The notes under the pieces: model-generated | Databases searched by the model: none | What the model was told of the DNA's origin: nothing | Seen by the model: the letters and a program-made list of their open reading frames with translations, nothing else | Made by a program: the position numbers and the translations under genes | Shown here: positions 14,441 through 21,384 of the stretch, one piece after another | How positions within the stretch are numbered: the first letter of the stretch is position 1 | Layout: each line of letters opens with the position of its first letter | Assembly: GCA_964572855.1 (NCBI GenBank) | Contig: CAZNGF010000037.1 | Coordinates: forward strand, 1 to 27,716 | Length of the DNA: 27,716 nt | Source: CAZNGF01 sp964572855 | Lineage (GTDB): Bacteria > Bipolaricaulota > Bipolaricaulia > RBG-16-55-9 > JAJCYT01 | Direction: 5' to 3'

Positions 14441-14673
14441 TACGCCTCATCGTCGGGAAACACGCGCCGCTGCCAGCGGTGCAGCACGTCGTGGATGTTG
14501 GGATGGTTCTTCTTCAGGTACTCGAACGGCCGGCGCAGCGGGTGGAACACCGTGGACAGCCCCAGCACGCCCAGCGCGAGAAACACCGTCCCCGGCAGGA
14601 TCGGGAGCACGAGGCCGAGCACGCCGACGAGCAGAAAGGCGACCGACAGGGCGATGCGAATGGATTTCTTCAT
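14440..14673 (-). CDS. Small two-helix membrane protein (DUF454/PGPGW-like)
   Basis: A 77-residue protein. Residues about 5-45 form one or two membrane helices around the turn GLVLPILPGTVFLALG, like the LPxLPGTxF centre of DUF454 (YbaN-like) and PGPGW-type small membrane proteins. The C-terminus (FEYLKKNHPNIHDVLHRWQRRVFPDDEA) is charged and cytoplasmic by the positive-inside rule. The ATG at 14673 is preceded by GGGGAGCGGGA, a fair ribosome site; the frame upstream to 14724 would start within the divergent promoter. It is divergent from the LysW-like gene and lies upstream of the RLAN operon, possibly on the same transcript. Function unknown. Confidence 0.65.
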   Translation of the reverse strand: MKKSIRIALSVAFLLVGVLGLVLPILPGTVFLALGVLGLSTVFHPLRRPFEYLKKNHPNIHDVLHRWQRRVFPDDEA

Positions 14674-14698
14674 TCCCGCTCCCCGCGCCGCGTCACGC

Positions 14699-14727
14699 TT
14701 GACACCCCCGGAGCCTCGCCCCATAAT
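14699..14727 (+). promoter_or_regulatory. Near-consensus promoter of the LysW-like gene
   Basis: A perfect TTGACA (14699-14704), a 17-base spacer and CATAAT (14722-14727). The transcript would start near 14734, giving a leader of about 26 bases with GAGGTG (14751-14756) before the ATG at 14760. The promoter suggests strong, constitutive expression. Confidence 0.75.
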
Positions 14728-14759
14728 ACCTTGAACTTCGCATCGGCTCCGAGGTGAAC

Positions 14760-14969
14760 ATGGTTGAGGTGACCTGCCCGGCCTGCGCAGCCAGCTTCGA
14801 CATCGAACCGGGAACGGTTGAGTTGGGCGACGACGTCACCTGCCCGGCGTGCGCGGAGCTGTTGGAGGTGCTGGGCCTCGATCCGCTCGAAATGGCCGCC
14901 GTCAGCTTCGACGAGGCCTCCCAACCGAACGGATTCGAGGCGTTCGAGGACGAGCTGTTCGACGACTGA
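14760..14969 (+). CDS. LysW-like zinc-ribbon protein (possible amino-group carrier protein) with altered C-terminus
   Basis: A 69-residue acidic protein. Residues 6-9 and 28-31 are two CPAC knuckles 18 residues apart, and the stretch ELGDDVTCPACAELLEVLGLDPLE closely follows LysW (ELGxxVxCxxCxxxLEVxGLDPL). LysW is the amino-group carrier protein whose C-terminal glutamate is joined to 2-aminoadipate or glutamate by a RimK-like ligase (LysX/ArgX) during lysine or arginine synthesis. LysW normally ends in EDWGE and is about 54 residues; this one is longer and ends EDELFDD, so it lacks the usual attachment sequence. Start at the ATG 14760 with GAGGTG upstream. Lysine-pathway genes are absent here, but a RimK-like ligase lies 1.1 kb away. 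It may be a carrier for that ligase, a divergent LysW, or an unrelated zinc-ribbon regulator. Confidence 0.75.
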   Translation: MVEVTCPACAASFDIEPGTVELGDDVTCPACAELLEVLGLDPLEMAAVSFDEASQPNGFEAFEDELFDD

Positions 14970-14979
14970 TCCGGACGCG

Positions 14980-15270
14980 CTAGGACGACGATGCCTCCGC
15001 CTCGTCGTGCTCCCCGTGGGTGCCAGCCAGCACGAAGCGGTCGAACAACACGCCCAGGCTGCCCAGGAAGGCAAGCCCCGTCAGCGAAAGCCCGATCCAT
15101 CCCTGGGTGATCGCGCCCTCGGCCGCCTCGCAACGGGTCTGGTAGTAATGGGCGTCGCCGCACCAGTAATCGCGATGCTCCTCGTAGTCCAACAGGAACA
15201 GCAGTTGGATCGGGATCACCGCCACCACAAACAGCAACACCAGCACGCTCCGCTTCACCGCTTTGGACAT
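14980..15270 (-). CDS. Small membrane protein at the end of the oxidase operon
   Basis: A 96-residue protein with two membrane helices (about residues 9-28 and 58-82). The loop between (DYEEHRDYWCGDAHYYQTRCEAAEG, shown as WCGDAHYYQTRCEAA) has two cysteines that could form a disulfide outside the membrane. The C-terminal tail (HGEHDEAEASSS) is acidic. The ATG at 15270 follows a GAGGGGGAG ribosome site. It is the last gene of the cytochrome oxidase operon and ends only 10 bases from the stop of the convergent LysW-like gene. No known family recognised; a structural or assembly role in the oxidase is inference. Confidence 0.65.
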   Translation of the reverse strand: MSKAVKRSVLVLLFVVAVIPIQLLFLLDYEEHRDYWCGDAHYYQTRCEAAEGAITQGWIGLSLTGLAFLGSLGVLFDRFVLAGTHGEHDEAEASSS

Positions 15271-15290
15271 GACACTCCCCCTCGTCTCCC

Positions 15291-15572
15291 TCAGTTTAGG
15301 CGCGACTCCGGCCAGGGCAACTCGCCGCCCGGACGCTCGTCCCGCTTGGCGCGTTCCCGCTCTTGGGCCCGCACCGCCCGCCAGATACGGAAGGCGATGA
15401 TCCCGACGAGCAAAAACGGCATCGGAACGATCACGTAGAGGCCCCAGGACAGCGGGCCGAACAGGTCGCCCAGCCCCTGGCGCAGGTCGTGGTTGGCCCA
15501 GGCGGGCCAGGCGAACCAAAGCGTCCCGATCGCGGCCGCAAGCAGCGTGTGGGGCCGTCGTTTAGGGTGCAT
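15291..15572 (-). CDS. Small membrane protein in the oxidase operon
   Basis: A 93-residue protein with a first hydrophobic segment (HTLLAAAIGTLWFAWPAWA, about residues 7-26) that may be a signal peptide or helix, a short extracytoplasmic part, and a second helix (LYVIVPMPFLLVGIIAFRIW, about 44-64). The C-terminal 30 residues are highly charged (RAQERERAKRDERPGGELP). AGGAGG lies three bases before the ATG at 15572. It starts just after the subunit IV gene stop and precedes another small membrane gene, so it belongs to the oxidase operon. Family unknown. Confidence 0.65.
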   Translation of the reverse strand: MHPKRRPHTLLAAAIGTLWFAWPAWANHDLRQGLGDLFGPLSWGLYVIVPMPFLLVGIIAFRIWRAVRAQERERAKRDERPGGELPWPESRLN

Positions 15573-15579
15573 GGTCCTC

Positions 15580-15897
15580 CTAGGGCCCAAAGAACAGCGT
15601 GCGCACCTGGGTGATGTAGCCGCCCTCGGCGGCCAAGATGCCCAGCAGCGCCAGCAGCAGCAACGGTGGCAGCAGGATGGAGTAGACGAGCCCGAGCCGC
15701 TCGAAGCGCATGTGCATGAAGTAGCTCACGATCAACCCGGCCTTCATGAGGCCGAAGATCGTGACCAGGAACCACTTGAGCTGGTCCTGGACGTGGAAGT
15801 AGTCGACCAGGTAGCTCATAACGCTGAGCACGAACAGCAACACCCAGACCTTGATGTAGACGCCGATCGGGTGCACCTGTCCCTTGGCTTGTTCCAC
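15580..15897 (-). CDS. ctaF: Cytochrome c oxidase subunit IV (prokaryotic type)
   Basis: A 105-residue protein with three membrane helices (about residues 14-33, 40-62 and 68-90). VHPIGVYIKVWVLLFVLSV and the second-helix pattern LVTIFGLMKAGLIVSYFMHMRFE fit the bacterial COX4_pro family found with caa3 and aa3 oxidases. It helps stabilise the complex and has no redox centre. Translation starts at a GTG (15897) with AAGGGGG upstream. It follows subunit III by 10 bases. The symbol follows Bacillus naming of the subunit IV gene. Confidence 0.85.
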   Translation of the reverse strand: MEQAKGQVHPIGVYIKVWVLLFVLSVMSYLVDYFHVQDQLKWFLVTIFGLMKAGLIVSYFMHMRFERLGLVYSILLPPLLLLALLGILAAEGGYITQVRTLFFGP

Positions 15898-15907
15898 GCT
15901 GGCCCCC

Positions 15908-16585
15908 TTACCAGAGATAGAAGAACGCGAAGATGAACACCCAGACCAGGTCGACGAAGTGCCAGTAGAGACCGGCGATCTCGACCATCTGGTAGTCCCC
16001 GCTCCGCTCGTAGCGGCCGCGCAGCACCTTGGCCGCGATGATCGCGAGATAGATCACGCCGCCCGTGACGTGCAGTCCGTGGAAGCCCGTGATCATGAAG
16101 AAGGCCGCGCCGAACTGGGGCGCGCCCATCGGGTTGCCCCAGGGCCGCACGCCCTCGGCGATCAGCTTGCTCCACTCGAAGGCCTGCAGGCCCAGGAAGA
16201 CGAGGCCGAACAGCGCCGTGAGCCCCACGAGGGCACCGGTCTTGAGCCGGTCACGGTGGTAGCCGTAGTTGACCGCGATGGCCATGAAGCCGCTGCTGCT
16301 GATCAGGATGAAGGTCATGATCGCGATCAAGAGCAGCGGGACACTGGCCTCGCCCACGTGCAGCGCGAACACCTCGCTGGTGTCCGGCCAGGCGTCCGTG
16401 GTGGAGGCCCGCGCGGCCATGTAGCTGATCAAAAACACCCCGAACACGAAGGTGTCGCTCAGCAGGAACAGCCACATCATGGCCTTGCCCCAGCTCACGC
16501 GGTAGGCGCCCTCGTCCGAGGACCAGTCGGCCACCAGCCCGCGCAGCCCGCTCAGCTTGCCTCTTTCTTGCGCGTGTTGTGCCAC
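15908..16585 (-). CDS. ctaE: Cytochrome c oxidase subunit III
   Basis: A 225-residue subunit III of a heme–copper oxidase, with five or more membrane helices. Characteristic stretches are WGKAMMWLFLLSDTFVFGVFL (in parts WGKAMMWLFLLSD), LGLQAFEWSKLI, FFMITGFHGLHVTGGVIYL and YWHFVDLVWVFIFAFFYLW; the last two are the classical family signatures. Subunit III holds lipid and protects the active site rather than carrying redox centres. The start is a GTG at 16585 behind AGGAGGG, placed within the 9-base gap after the preceding subunit III-like gene. Confidence 0.93.
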   Translation of the reverse strand: MAQHAQERGKLSGLRGLVADWSSDEGAYRVSWGKAMMWLFLLSDTFVFGVFLISYMAARASTTDAWPDTSEVFALHVGEASVPLLLIAIMTFILISSSGFMAIAVNYGYHRDRLKTGALVGLTALFGLVFLGLQAFEWSKLIAEGVRPWGNPMGAPQFGAAFFMITGFHGLHVTGGVIYLAIIAAKVLRGRYERSGDYQMVEIAGLYWHFVDLVWVFIFAFFYLW

Positions 16586-16594
16586 ACTTCCCTC

Positions 16595-17173
16595 CTACGT
16601 AAACGTCATCAGCCCGAACAGGACGACCCACACCGCCAGCAGGTAGTGCCAGTAGTGGGCGCAGAGCTCGACGTTGAGTTGGACCGCCCGCGCGGCCGTC
16701 CCGCCGCGGGTCATCCGGTACGCGCGCCCCCAGGCGACCAGCCCGCCGGCCACGTGCAGCCCGTGCAGCGCCGTGAACAGGTAGAAGAACGTGCTGGCGG
16801 GGTTGGACGAGAGGAAGTAGCCCAACCCGACCAGTTGTCCCCAGACAAGCACCTGCCCGACCAGAAAGGCCAGCGAGAGCACCCCTGCGACCAGCATCCC
16901 GCGGCGCACCTCGGGCGTGCGGCCGCGCCGCGCCCGCACGACGGCCCACTGGAACGCGACGCTGGCCAGGGCGAGCAGCCCCGTGTTGAGCCAGAGCGTT
17001 CCCGGCTCGTGCAGCGAGACCCAGTCGGGCAGCCCGCTGCGCACGACGTAGGCGCTCACCACGGCCGAAAACAGGAGCGTGATGGCCGCGAGAAAGAGCC
17101 AGAACCCGATCTTGGCCGTCGGGATCGGGAAGGACTCGCCGCCGCGCTGCCGGAGCTGCGGGTTCGCGCTCAT
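16595..17173 (-). CDS. Second, shorter subunit III-like protein
   Basis: A 192-residue heme–copper oxidase subunit III paralogue in tandem with the one above. It keeps FPIPTAKIGFWLFLAAITLLF, split here as IPTAKIGFWLFL, plus FFYLFTALHGLHVAGGLVAWG and AHYWHYLLAVWVVLFGLMTF, the matching C-terminal signatures, but is about 30 residues shorter. Its ATG (17173) overlaps the coxA stop by four bases, so the two are translationally coupled. Tandem subunit III genes are known in several aerobic phyla; whether both enter one enzyme is unknown. Confidence 0.88.
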   Translation of the reverse strand: MSANPQLRQRGGESFPIPTAKIGFWLFLAAITLLFSAVVSAYVVRSGLPDWVSLHEPGTLWLNTGLLALASVAFQWAVVRARRGRTPEVRRGMLVAGVLSLAFLVGQVLVWGQLVGLGYFLSSNPASTFFYLFTALHGLHVAGGLVAWGRAYRMTRGGTAARAVQLNVELCAHYWHYLLAVWVVLFGLMTFT

Positions 17174-18912
17174 CCGCGCGCCCCCTTGGGCGTCACGCTG
17201 GTCGGCGTGGTCTGCAGCGTGTAGTCCTGCTTCTCGCCCGGCAGGCTGTAGTCGTAGGCCCAGCGGTGCACCTCCGGCAGCGCCTCGCCCCAGTTGCCGT
17301 GGGTCGGCGGGGTGTTTGGCGTGAGCCACTCGAGCGAGGTGGCCTCCCAGGGGTTGCCTTCGGCCCGCCGGCCCTTGAACACGCTCCAGGCCAGGTTGAA
17401 CAGGAACACGAGCTGCGCGGCGGCCACGGCCAGCGCGGCCACCGTGATGAACACGTTCAACCCCCCCGCCGAGGCCGGGATGAAGTCGTACTGGTCGAAG
17501 GCGAAGTAGCGGCGCGGCACGCCCAGAAACCCCAGATAGTGCATCGGGAAGAAGATGGCGTACACCCCGATGAAGGTAATCCAGAAGTGGACGTGGCCGA
17601 GCGCGTCGTTCATGAAGCGGCCCGCGACCTTGGGGAACCAGTGGTACACCCCGCCCAGGATGGCCAGGATGACCGACACGCCCATCACCAGGTGGAAGTG
17701 GGCCACCACGAAGTACGTGTCGGTGAGCGGGACGTCCACCACGACGTTGCCCAGATACAGCCCCGTGAGCCCGCCGATGACGAACGTGCTCACGAACCCG
17801 ATCGAAAACAGCATGGGCACGTTGAGCCGGATGCTGCCGCGCCAGAGCGTGAGCACCCAGTTGTAGATCTTGATCGCGGTCGGGATCGCGATGATCACGG
17901 TCGTGGTCGCGAAGAAGAAGCCGAAGTACGGGTTCATGCCGCTCACGAACATGTGGTGCGCCCACACCAGGCTGCTGATGACCCCGATGGCCAGGATGGC
18001 CCACACCATCATGTGGTAGCCGAAGATGGGCTTGCGCGCGTGCGTGCTGATCATGTCGGAGACGATCCCAAAGGCCGGCAGCGCCACGATGTAGACCTCG
18101 GGGTGCCCGAAGTACCAGAACAGGTGCTGCCACAGCAGCGGGCTCCCGCCCTCGTAACTGAGCTGCTGCCCCAGCGAGACCATGGTGGGCATGAAGAAGC
18201 TCGACCCGACGACCTTGTCCATCAGCAGCATGATCCCGCCCACGAACAGCGGCGGGAAGGCCAACAGCGACAGCCCCGCGGCCACGAAGATGCCCCAGAC
18301 CGTCAGCGGCATGCGCATGAGCGTCATGCCCTTGGTGCGCAGCTGCAGCACCGTGGTGACGTAGTTGAGCGCGCCCATGGTCGAGGCCGCCACGAAGATG
18401 GCCAGCGACAGCAGCGTGAGCACGACGCCCAGGTCGGTGCCGGGCGTCCCGGCCGTGATCGACTGCGGCGGATAGAGCGTCCAGCCCCCGCCCGCCGGTC
18501 CACCGGGCACGAAGAAGCTGGCCAGCAGCACGAGCGCGCTGACCAGGTAGGTCCAGTAGCTCAGCATGTTGAGGAGCGGAAAGGCCATGTCCCGCGCCCC
18601 GATCATGAGCGGGATGAAGTAGTTGCCAAACCCCCCGAGCAGCAGCGCGGTCAGCAGGTAGACGATCATGATGAGCCCGTGCAGCGTGATGGTCTGGTAG
18701 TACGAGGCCGCGTCGATAAACTCGAACTGGCCCGGGAAGCCCAGCTGCAGGCGCATGACCACCGAGAGCGCCAGCCCCAGAAAGCCCATGGCGATCGCGG
18801 TCACCGAGTACTGGATCGCGATGATTTTGTGGTCCTGGCTGAACACGTACTTGGCCCAAATCCCCTGCGGCTCGTGATGGCCCTCGCCCTCAGCGTGCGC
18901 GTCGTGCGCCAT
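17170..18912 (-). CDS. ctaD: Cytochrome c oxidase subunit I (A-type)
   Basis: The catalytic subunit of the terminal oxidase, 580 residues with twelve or more membrane helices; it reduces oxygen to water and pumps protons. The heme a ligands His79 (TLHGLIMIVY) and His407, the heme a3 ligand His405 (VVAHFHLVMG), and the CuB ligands His270 (FGHPEVYI), His319 and His320 (WAHHMFVSG) are all present, with Tyr274 for the His–Tyr link. Glu272 (in GHPEVY), Asp108 and Asn97 mark a D-channel, and Lys348 a K-channel, so it belongs to the A1 group. The ATG at 18912 has AAAGGGGGG upstream; a GTG at 18930 lies within that site. It sits between coxB and the first subunit III gene. Confidence 0.97.
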   Translation of the reverse strand: MAHDAHAEGEGHHEPQGIWAKYVFSQDHKIIAIQYSVTAIAMGFLGLALSVVMRLQLGFPGQFEFIDAASYYQTITLHGLIMIVYLLTALLLGGFGNYFIPLMIGARDMAFPLLNMLSYWTYLVSALVLLASFFVPGGPAGGGWTLYPPQSITAGTPGTDLGVVLTLLSLAIFVAASTMGALNYVTTVLQLRTKGMTLMRMPLTVWGIFVAAGLSLLAFPPLFVGGIMLLMDKVVGSSFFMPTMVSLGQQLSYEGGSPLLWQHLFWYFGHPEVYIVALPAFGIVSDMISTHARKPIFGYHMMVWAILAIGVISSLVWAHHMFVSGMNPYFGFFFATTTVIIAIPTAIKIYNWVLTLWRGSIRLNVPMLFSIGFVSTFVIGGLTGLYLGNVVVDVPLTDTYFVVAHFHLVMGVSVILAILGGVYHWFPKVAGRFMNDALGHVHFWITFIGVYAIFFPMHYLGFLGVPRRYFAFDQYDFIPASAGGLNVFITVAALAVAAAQLVFLFNLAWSVFKGRRAEGNPWEATSLEWLTPNTPPTHGNWGEALPEVHRWAYDYSLPGEKQDYTLQTTPTSVTPKGARG

Positions 18913-18960
18913 CGGGCCCCCCTTTCTCACGACAAACCTGAATCATGACGGCTCCACCTC

Positions 18961-20079
18961 TCATTGGTCCTCCGACAGGCTCTCGATGTAGGCGATCAGG
19001 GCATCCAGCTCCTCGTCGCCCAGGTCGTAGGGCGGCATGACGGGCTGGTACCCCTCGACCACCTTGGCGGTGGGCTGCAGGATCGACTCCCTCAGGTAGT
19101 CCTGGTCGGCTTGGACCGTGCTCCCGTCCGCCAGCGGCGTTTCGCGCCCGAACAGGCCCCGCCACGTCGGGCCCACCGCGTCCGAGCCGTCCACGCTGTG
19201 GCAGCCCAGGCAGCCGCGGTTCTGTGCCAGTTGCATGCCACGGTCCACCAAGGGGTCGCCCGTGGACTGATCGCCGTCCCCGCCATCGTCGCCGGTCATC
19301 TGGGCGTAGGTGCTGTTGCCGGCGAGCCAGGACTCGAAGGCGGCCTGCTCCTCGACCACGACGAGCCCGCGCATGGCGTGATGCCCCAGGCCGCAGTACT
19401 CGGCGCAGACGGCCTCGAAGGTGCCCGTCTGCGTGGGCGTGAACCAGGTCGAGGTCACCATGCCGGGCACGGCGTCCATCTTGACCCGGAAGGGCGGCAC
19501 GTAGAAGTCGTGCAGCACGTCCTTGGAGCGCAGGTTGAGCTTGACCGGACGATCCACCGGCAGGTGCACCTCGCTGCTCTGGACCAGCCGGTCGTCGCGG
19601 CCGGCCGGGTCCTCGGGGTCGATCCCGAACGGATTGGCCGTCGAGATGAGCTTGGGATCCACGCGGCCGAACTCCCCGTCCGCGCCGGCGAAACGGTAGC
19701 TCCAGCGCCACTGCTCGCCCACGACCTCGAGGGTGAGCGACTCCGCCGGCGGGCTGATGAGCTCGGAGTAGACGAACAGCCCCGGCGCCAGCAGCACGAA
19801 GATCCCCAGCGAGGTGATCCCGATCAGCGTCCACTCCAGCTTGCGGTTCTCGGCGATGTGGTCGGCCTTGTGCCCCTCCCGGCGGCGGTAGCGCACGACG
19901 GTGTAGGCGAGGAACAGGTTGACCGCGATGAACACGACCCCCGTGATCGCGATCGTGAAGGCCATGGTGAAGTCAATCTGGCTCCAATTGGACATCAGCG
20001 GCGTGAACGTCCACGGGCTCAGGAAGTGGAACAACACGGCACCGACCACGATCAGGACTAAGACAAGCGCTAACGCCAT
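18961..20079 (-). CDS. ctaC: Cytochrome c oxidase subunit II fused to cytochrome c (caa3 type)
   Basis: A 372-residue membrane-anchored electron-entry subunit. It has three N-terminal hydrophobic segments (about residues 3-22, 37-62 and 82-104). The cupredoxin domain carries the CuA site in VCAEYCGLGHHAMRG (two Cys, His and Met ligands). A linker (TGDDGGDGDQSTGDP) joins it to a C-terminal class I cytochrome c with heme-binding CLGCH and, further on, a GYQPVMPPYDLGDEEL methionine-ligand loop. Such fusions accept electrons directly from a c-type donor, typical of caa3 oxidases. AAAGGAG lies about ten bases before the ATG at 20079. It follows ctaB in the operon. Confidence 0.96.
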   Translation of the reverse strand: MALALVLVLIVVGAVLFHFLSPWTFTPLMSNWSQIDFTMAFTIAITGVVFIAVNLFLAYTVVRYRRREGHKADHIAENRKLEWTLIGITSLGIFVLLAPGLFVYSELISPPAESLTLEVVGEQWRWSYRFAGADGEFGRVDPKLISTANPFGIDPEDPAGRDDRLVQSSEVHLPVDRPVKLNLRSKDVLHDFYVPPFRVKMDAVPGMVTSTWFTPTQTGTFEAVCAEYCGLGHHAMRGLVVVEEQAAFESWLAGNSTYAQMTGDDGGDGDQSTGDPLVDRGMQLAQNRGCLGCHSVDGSDAVGPTWRGLFGRETPLADGSTVQADQDYLRESILQPTAKVVEGYQPVMPPYDLGDEELDALIAYIESLSEDQ

Positions 20080-20122
20080 GCTCGCATCGCTCCTTTGCTC
20101 CTTCGGTTTCTCACGAGAGTGC

Positions 20123-21028
20123 TCATGGGAGCCCCAGCGCCTCCGCGCAGCGGCAGTCGACGAACATCATCACGAACAACACGAACAGGTACAGGATGGA
20201 AAACCCGAACAGCCGCCGGGCCGACCGGGCCGTGATGGGGCGGCGCGCGAAATCCACCGTGAGTGCGAGATACCCTCCACCGAGCGCGAGCGCGACCGCG
20301 AGGTAGAAATTGCCCATCCAGCCCCAGGCGTAGGGCACGACGCTGGCCGGCAACAACGCGACCGTGTAGAGCAGCATCTGCCGCTTGGTGACGCGCTCGC
20401 CCCGGGCCACCGGCAGCATGGGCAGCTTCGCGCGCCGGTACTCGTCGGCGCGAAGCAGCGCCAGGGCCCAGAAGTGCGGCGGCTGCCATAGAAAGAGGAT
20501 CAGAAACAGCGCCAGCGCGGGGGGACCGACCTCGCCGGTGACGCCGGCCCAGCCGATCAGCGGCGGCGCCGCGCCGGCGATCCCGCCGATCGAGGTGCAC
20601 AGGGGCGTGGCGCGCTTGAGCCAGATCGTGTAGATCCCGACGTAGAAGGCAATCGTACCGACCGCAAGCCAAGCAGCCAGCGCGTTCACGGTCGCCACCA
20701 GCAAGGCGAAGGCGCTCAGGCCCAGCAGGACGCCCCAGGCGACGGCGTGAGGCGCCCGGACGCGCCCCGACGGGAGCGCCCGCTCGCGGGTGCGGCTCAT
20801 GAGCCCGTCGACGTGCCGGTCGACCACGTTGTTGAGCACGCTGCTCGAGCTGGCCGCCAGGGCGGTGCCGAGCAGCGTCCAGAAGGCGAGGTCGAGCGGC
20901 GGGAGCCCGCCGGCCGCCAGCCACATGCCGGTGAACGCCGTCACCAGCACGAGCAGCGTGATGCGCGGCTTGGTCAGGTCGAAGTAGTCCTTAGATTGGG
21001 CGCGAAGTCCGGCAGCGACCGCGTTCAC
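20123..21028 (-). CDS. ctaB: Protoheme IX farnesyltransferase (heme O synthase)
   Basis: Transfers a farnesyl group to heme B to make heme O, the precursor of the heme A used by the oxidase downstream. The 301-residue protein has about seven to nine membrane helices and the two UbiA-family active-site motifs: NNVVDRHVDGLMSRTRERAL (near residue 66) and ADEYRRAKLPMLPV. The GTG at 21028 is preferred because AAAGGAGG lies six bases upstream; the frame upstream has no other site. It opens the oxidase operon, 43 bases before subunit II. A heme A synthase (ctaA/cox15) and the copper chaperones ctaG/sco1 are not in the window. Confidence 0.95.
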   Translation of the reverse strand: MNAVAAGLRAQSKDYFDLTKPRITLLVLVTAFTGMWLAAGGLPPLDLAFWTLLGTALAASSSSVLNNVVDRHVDGLMSRTRERALPSGRVRAPHAVAWGVLLGLSAFALLVATVNALAAWLAVGTIAFYVGIYTIWLKRATPLCTSIGGIAGAAPPLIGWAGVTGEVGPPALALFLILFLWQPPHFWALALLRADEYRRAKLPMLPVARGERVTKRQMLLYTVALLPASVVPYAWGWMGNFYLAVALALGGGYLALTVDFARRPITARSARRLFGFSILYLFVLFVMMFVDCRCAEALGLP

Positions 21029-21384
21029 AGGGTTCCTCCTTTGGACCGGGGCGCACGGAACCGGGAGCGGGCCAACGCGCCGCGGAACCCAACGAGCCAT
21101 CCGTTTTTCGACGTCCGCTTCATGCTTGTTCCCTCAACCACGGGAAAGGCGGGACGAGCCGAGGTTGCTTCGTGCTTGAGGGACGCCCCCTTAACCCCTT
21201 CGAGAAGTCGAACTTGCTTGATCCCAACTTGAGAATAGGAACCGGGTGCATTTTACAGAATGTTCCGGGCCGCGCAAGTCTTTTCAATTGCCTTTTGACA
21301 AAATCGAGTCGGACCGAAGGGGGCAAGGGGGAAAGCGCCTAGGGATGGGCAATCCAACCGGCCGTCGGGCGGAATCCCGCGGCG
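21029..21384 (-). promoter_or_regulatory. Promoter region and leader of the oxidase operon
   Basis: This 356-base gap separates dnaN from ctaB and is locally AT-rich at 21230-21305. A probable minus-strand promoter is TTGCGC (21277-21272), a 16-base spacer and TAAAAT (21255-21250), which would give a leader of roughly 215 bases. A second TTGTCA (21302-21297) lies upstream without a clear partner. A 68-codon ORF on the minus strand in this gap has no ribosome site and no recognisable product. No terminator for dnaN was evident. Confidence 0.45.

Noticed and set aside
17266..18948. A 560-codon plus-strand frame opposite coxA
   Set aside because: It is the antisense shadow of coxA: His/Gln/Asp/Arg-rich with no domain features, while coxA on the other strand has all catalytic residues.
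21120..21326. A 68-codon minus-strand ORF between dnaN and ctaB
   Set aside because: No ribosome site and no family resemblance; it overlaps the probable ctaB promoter.
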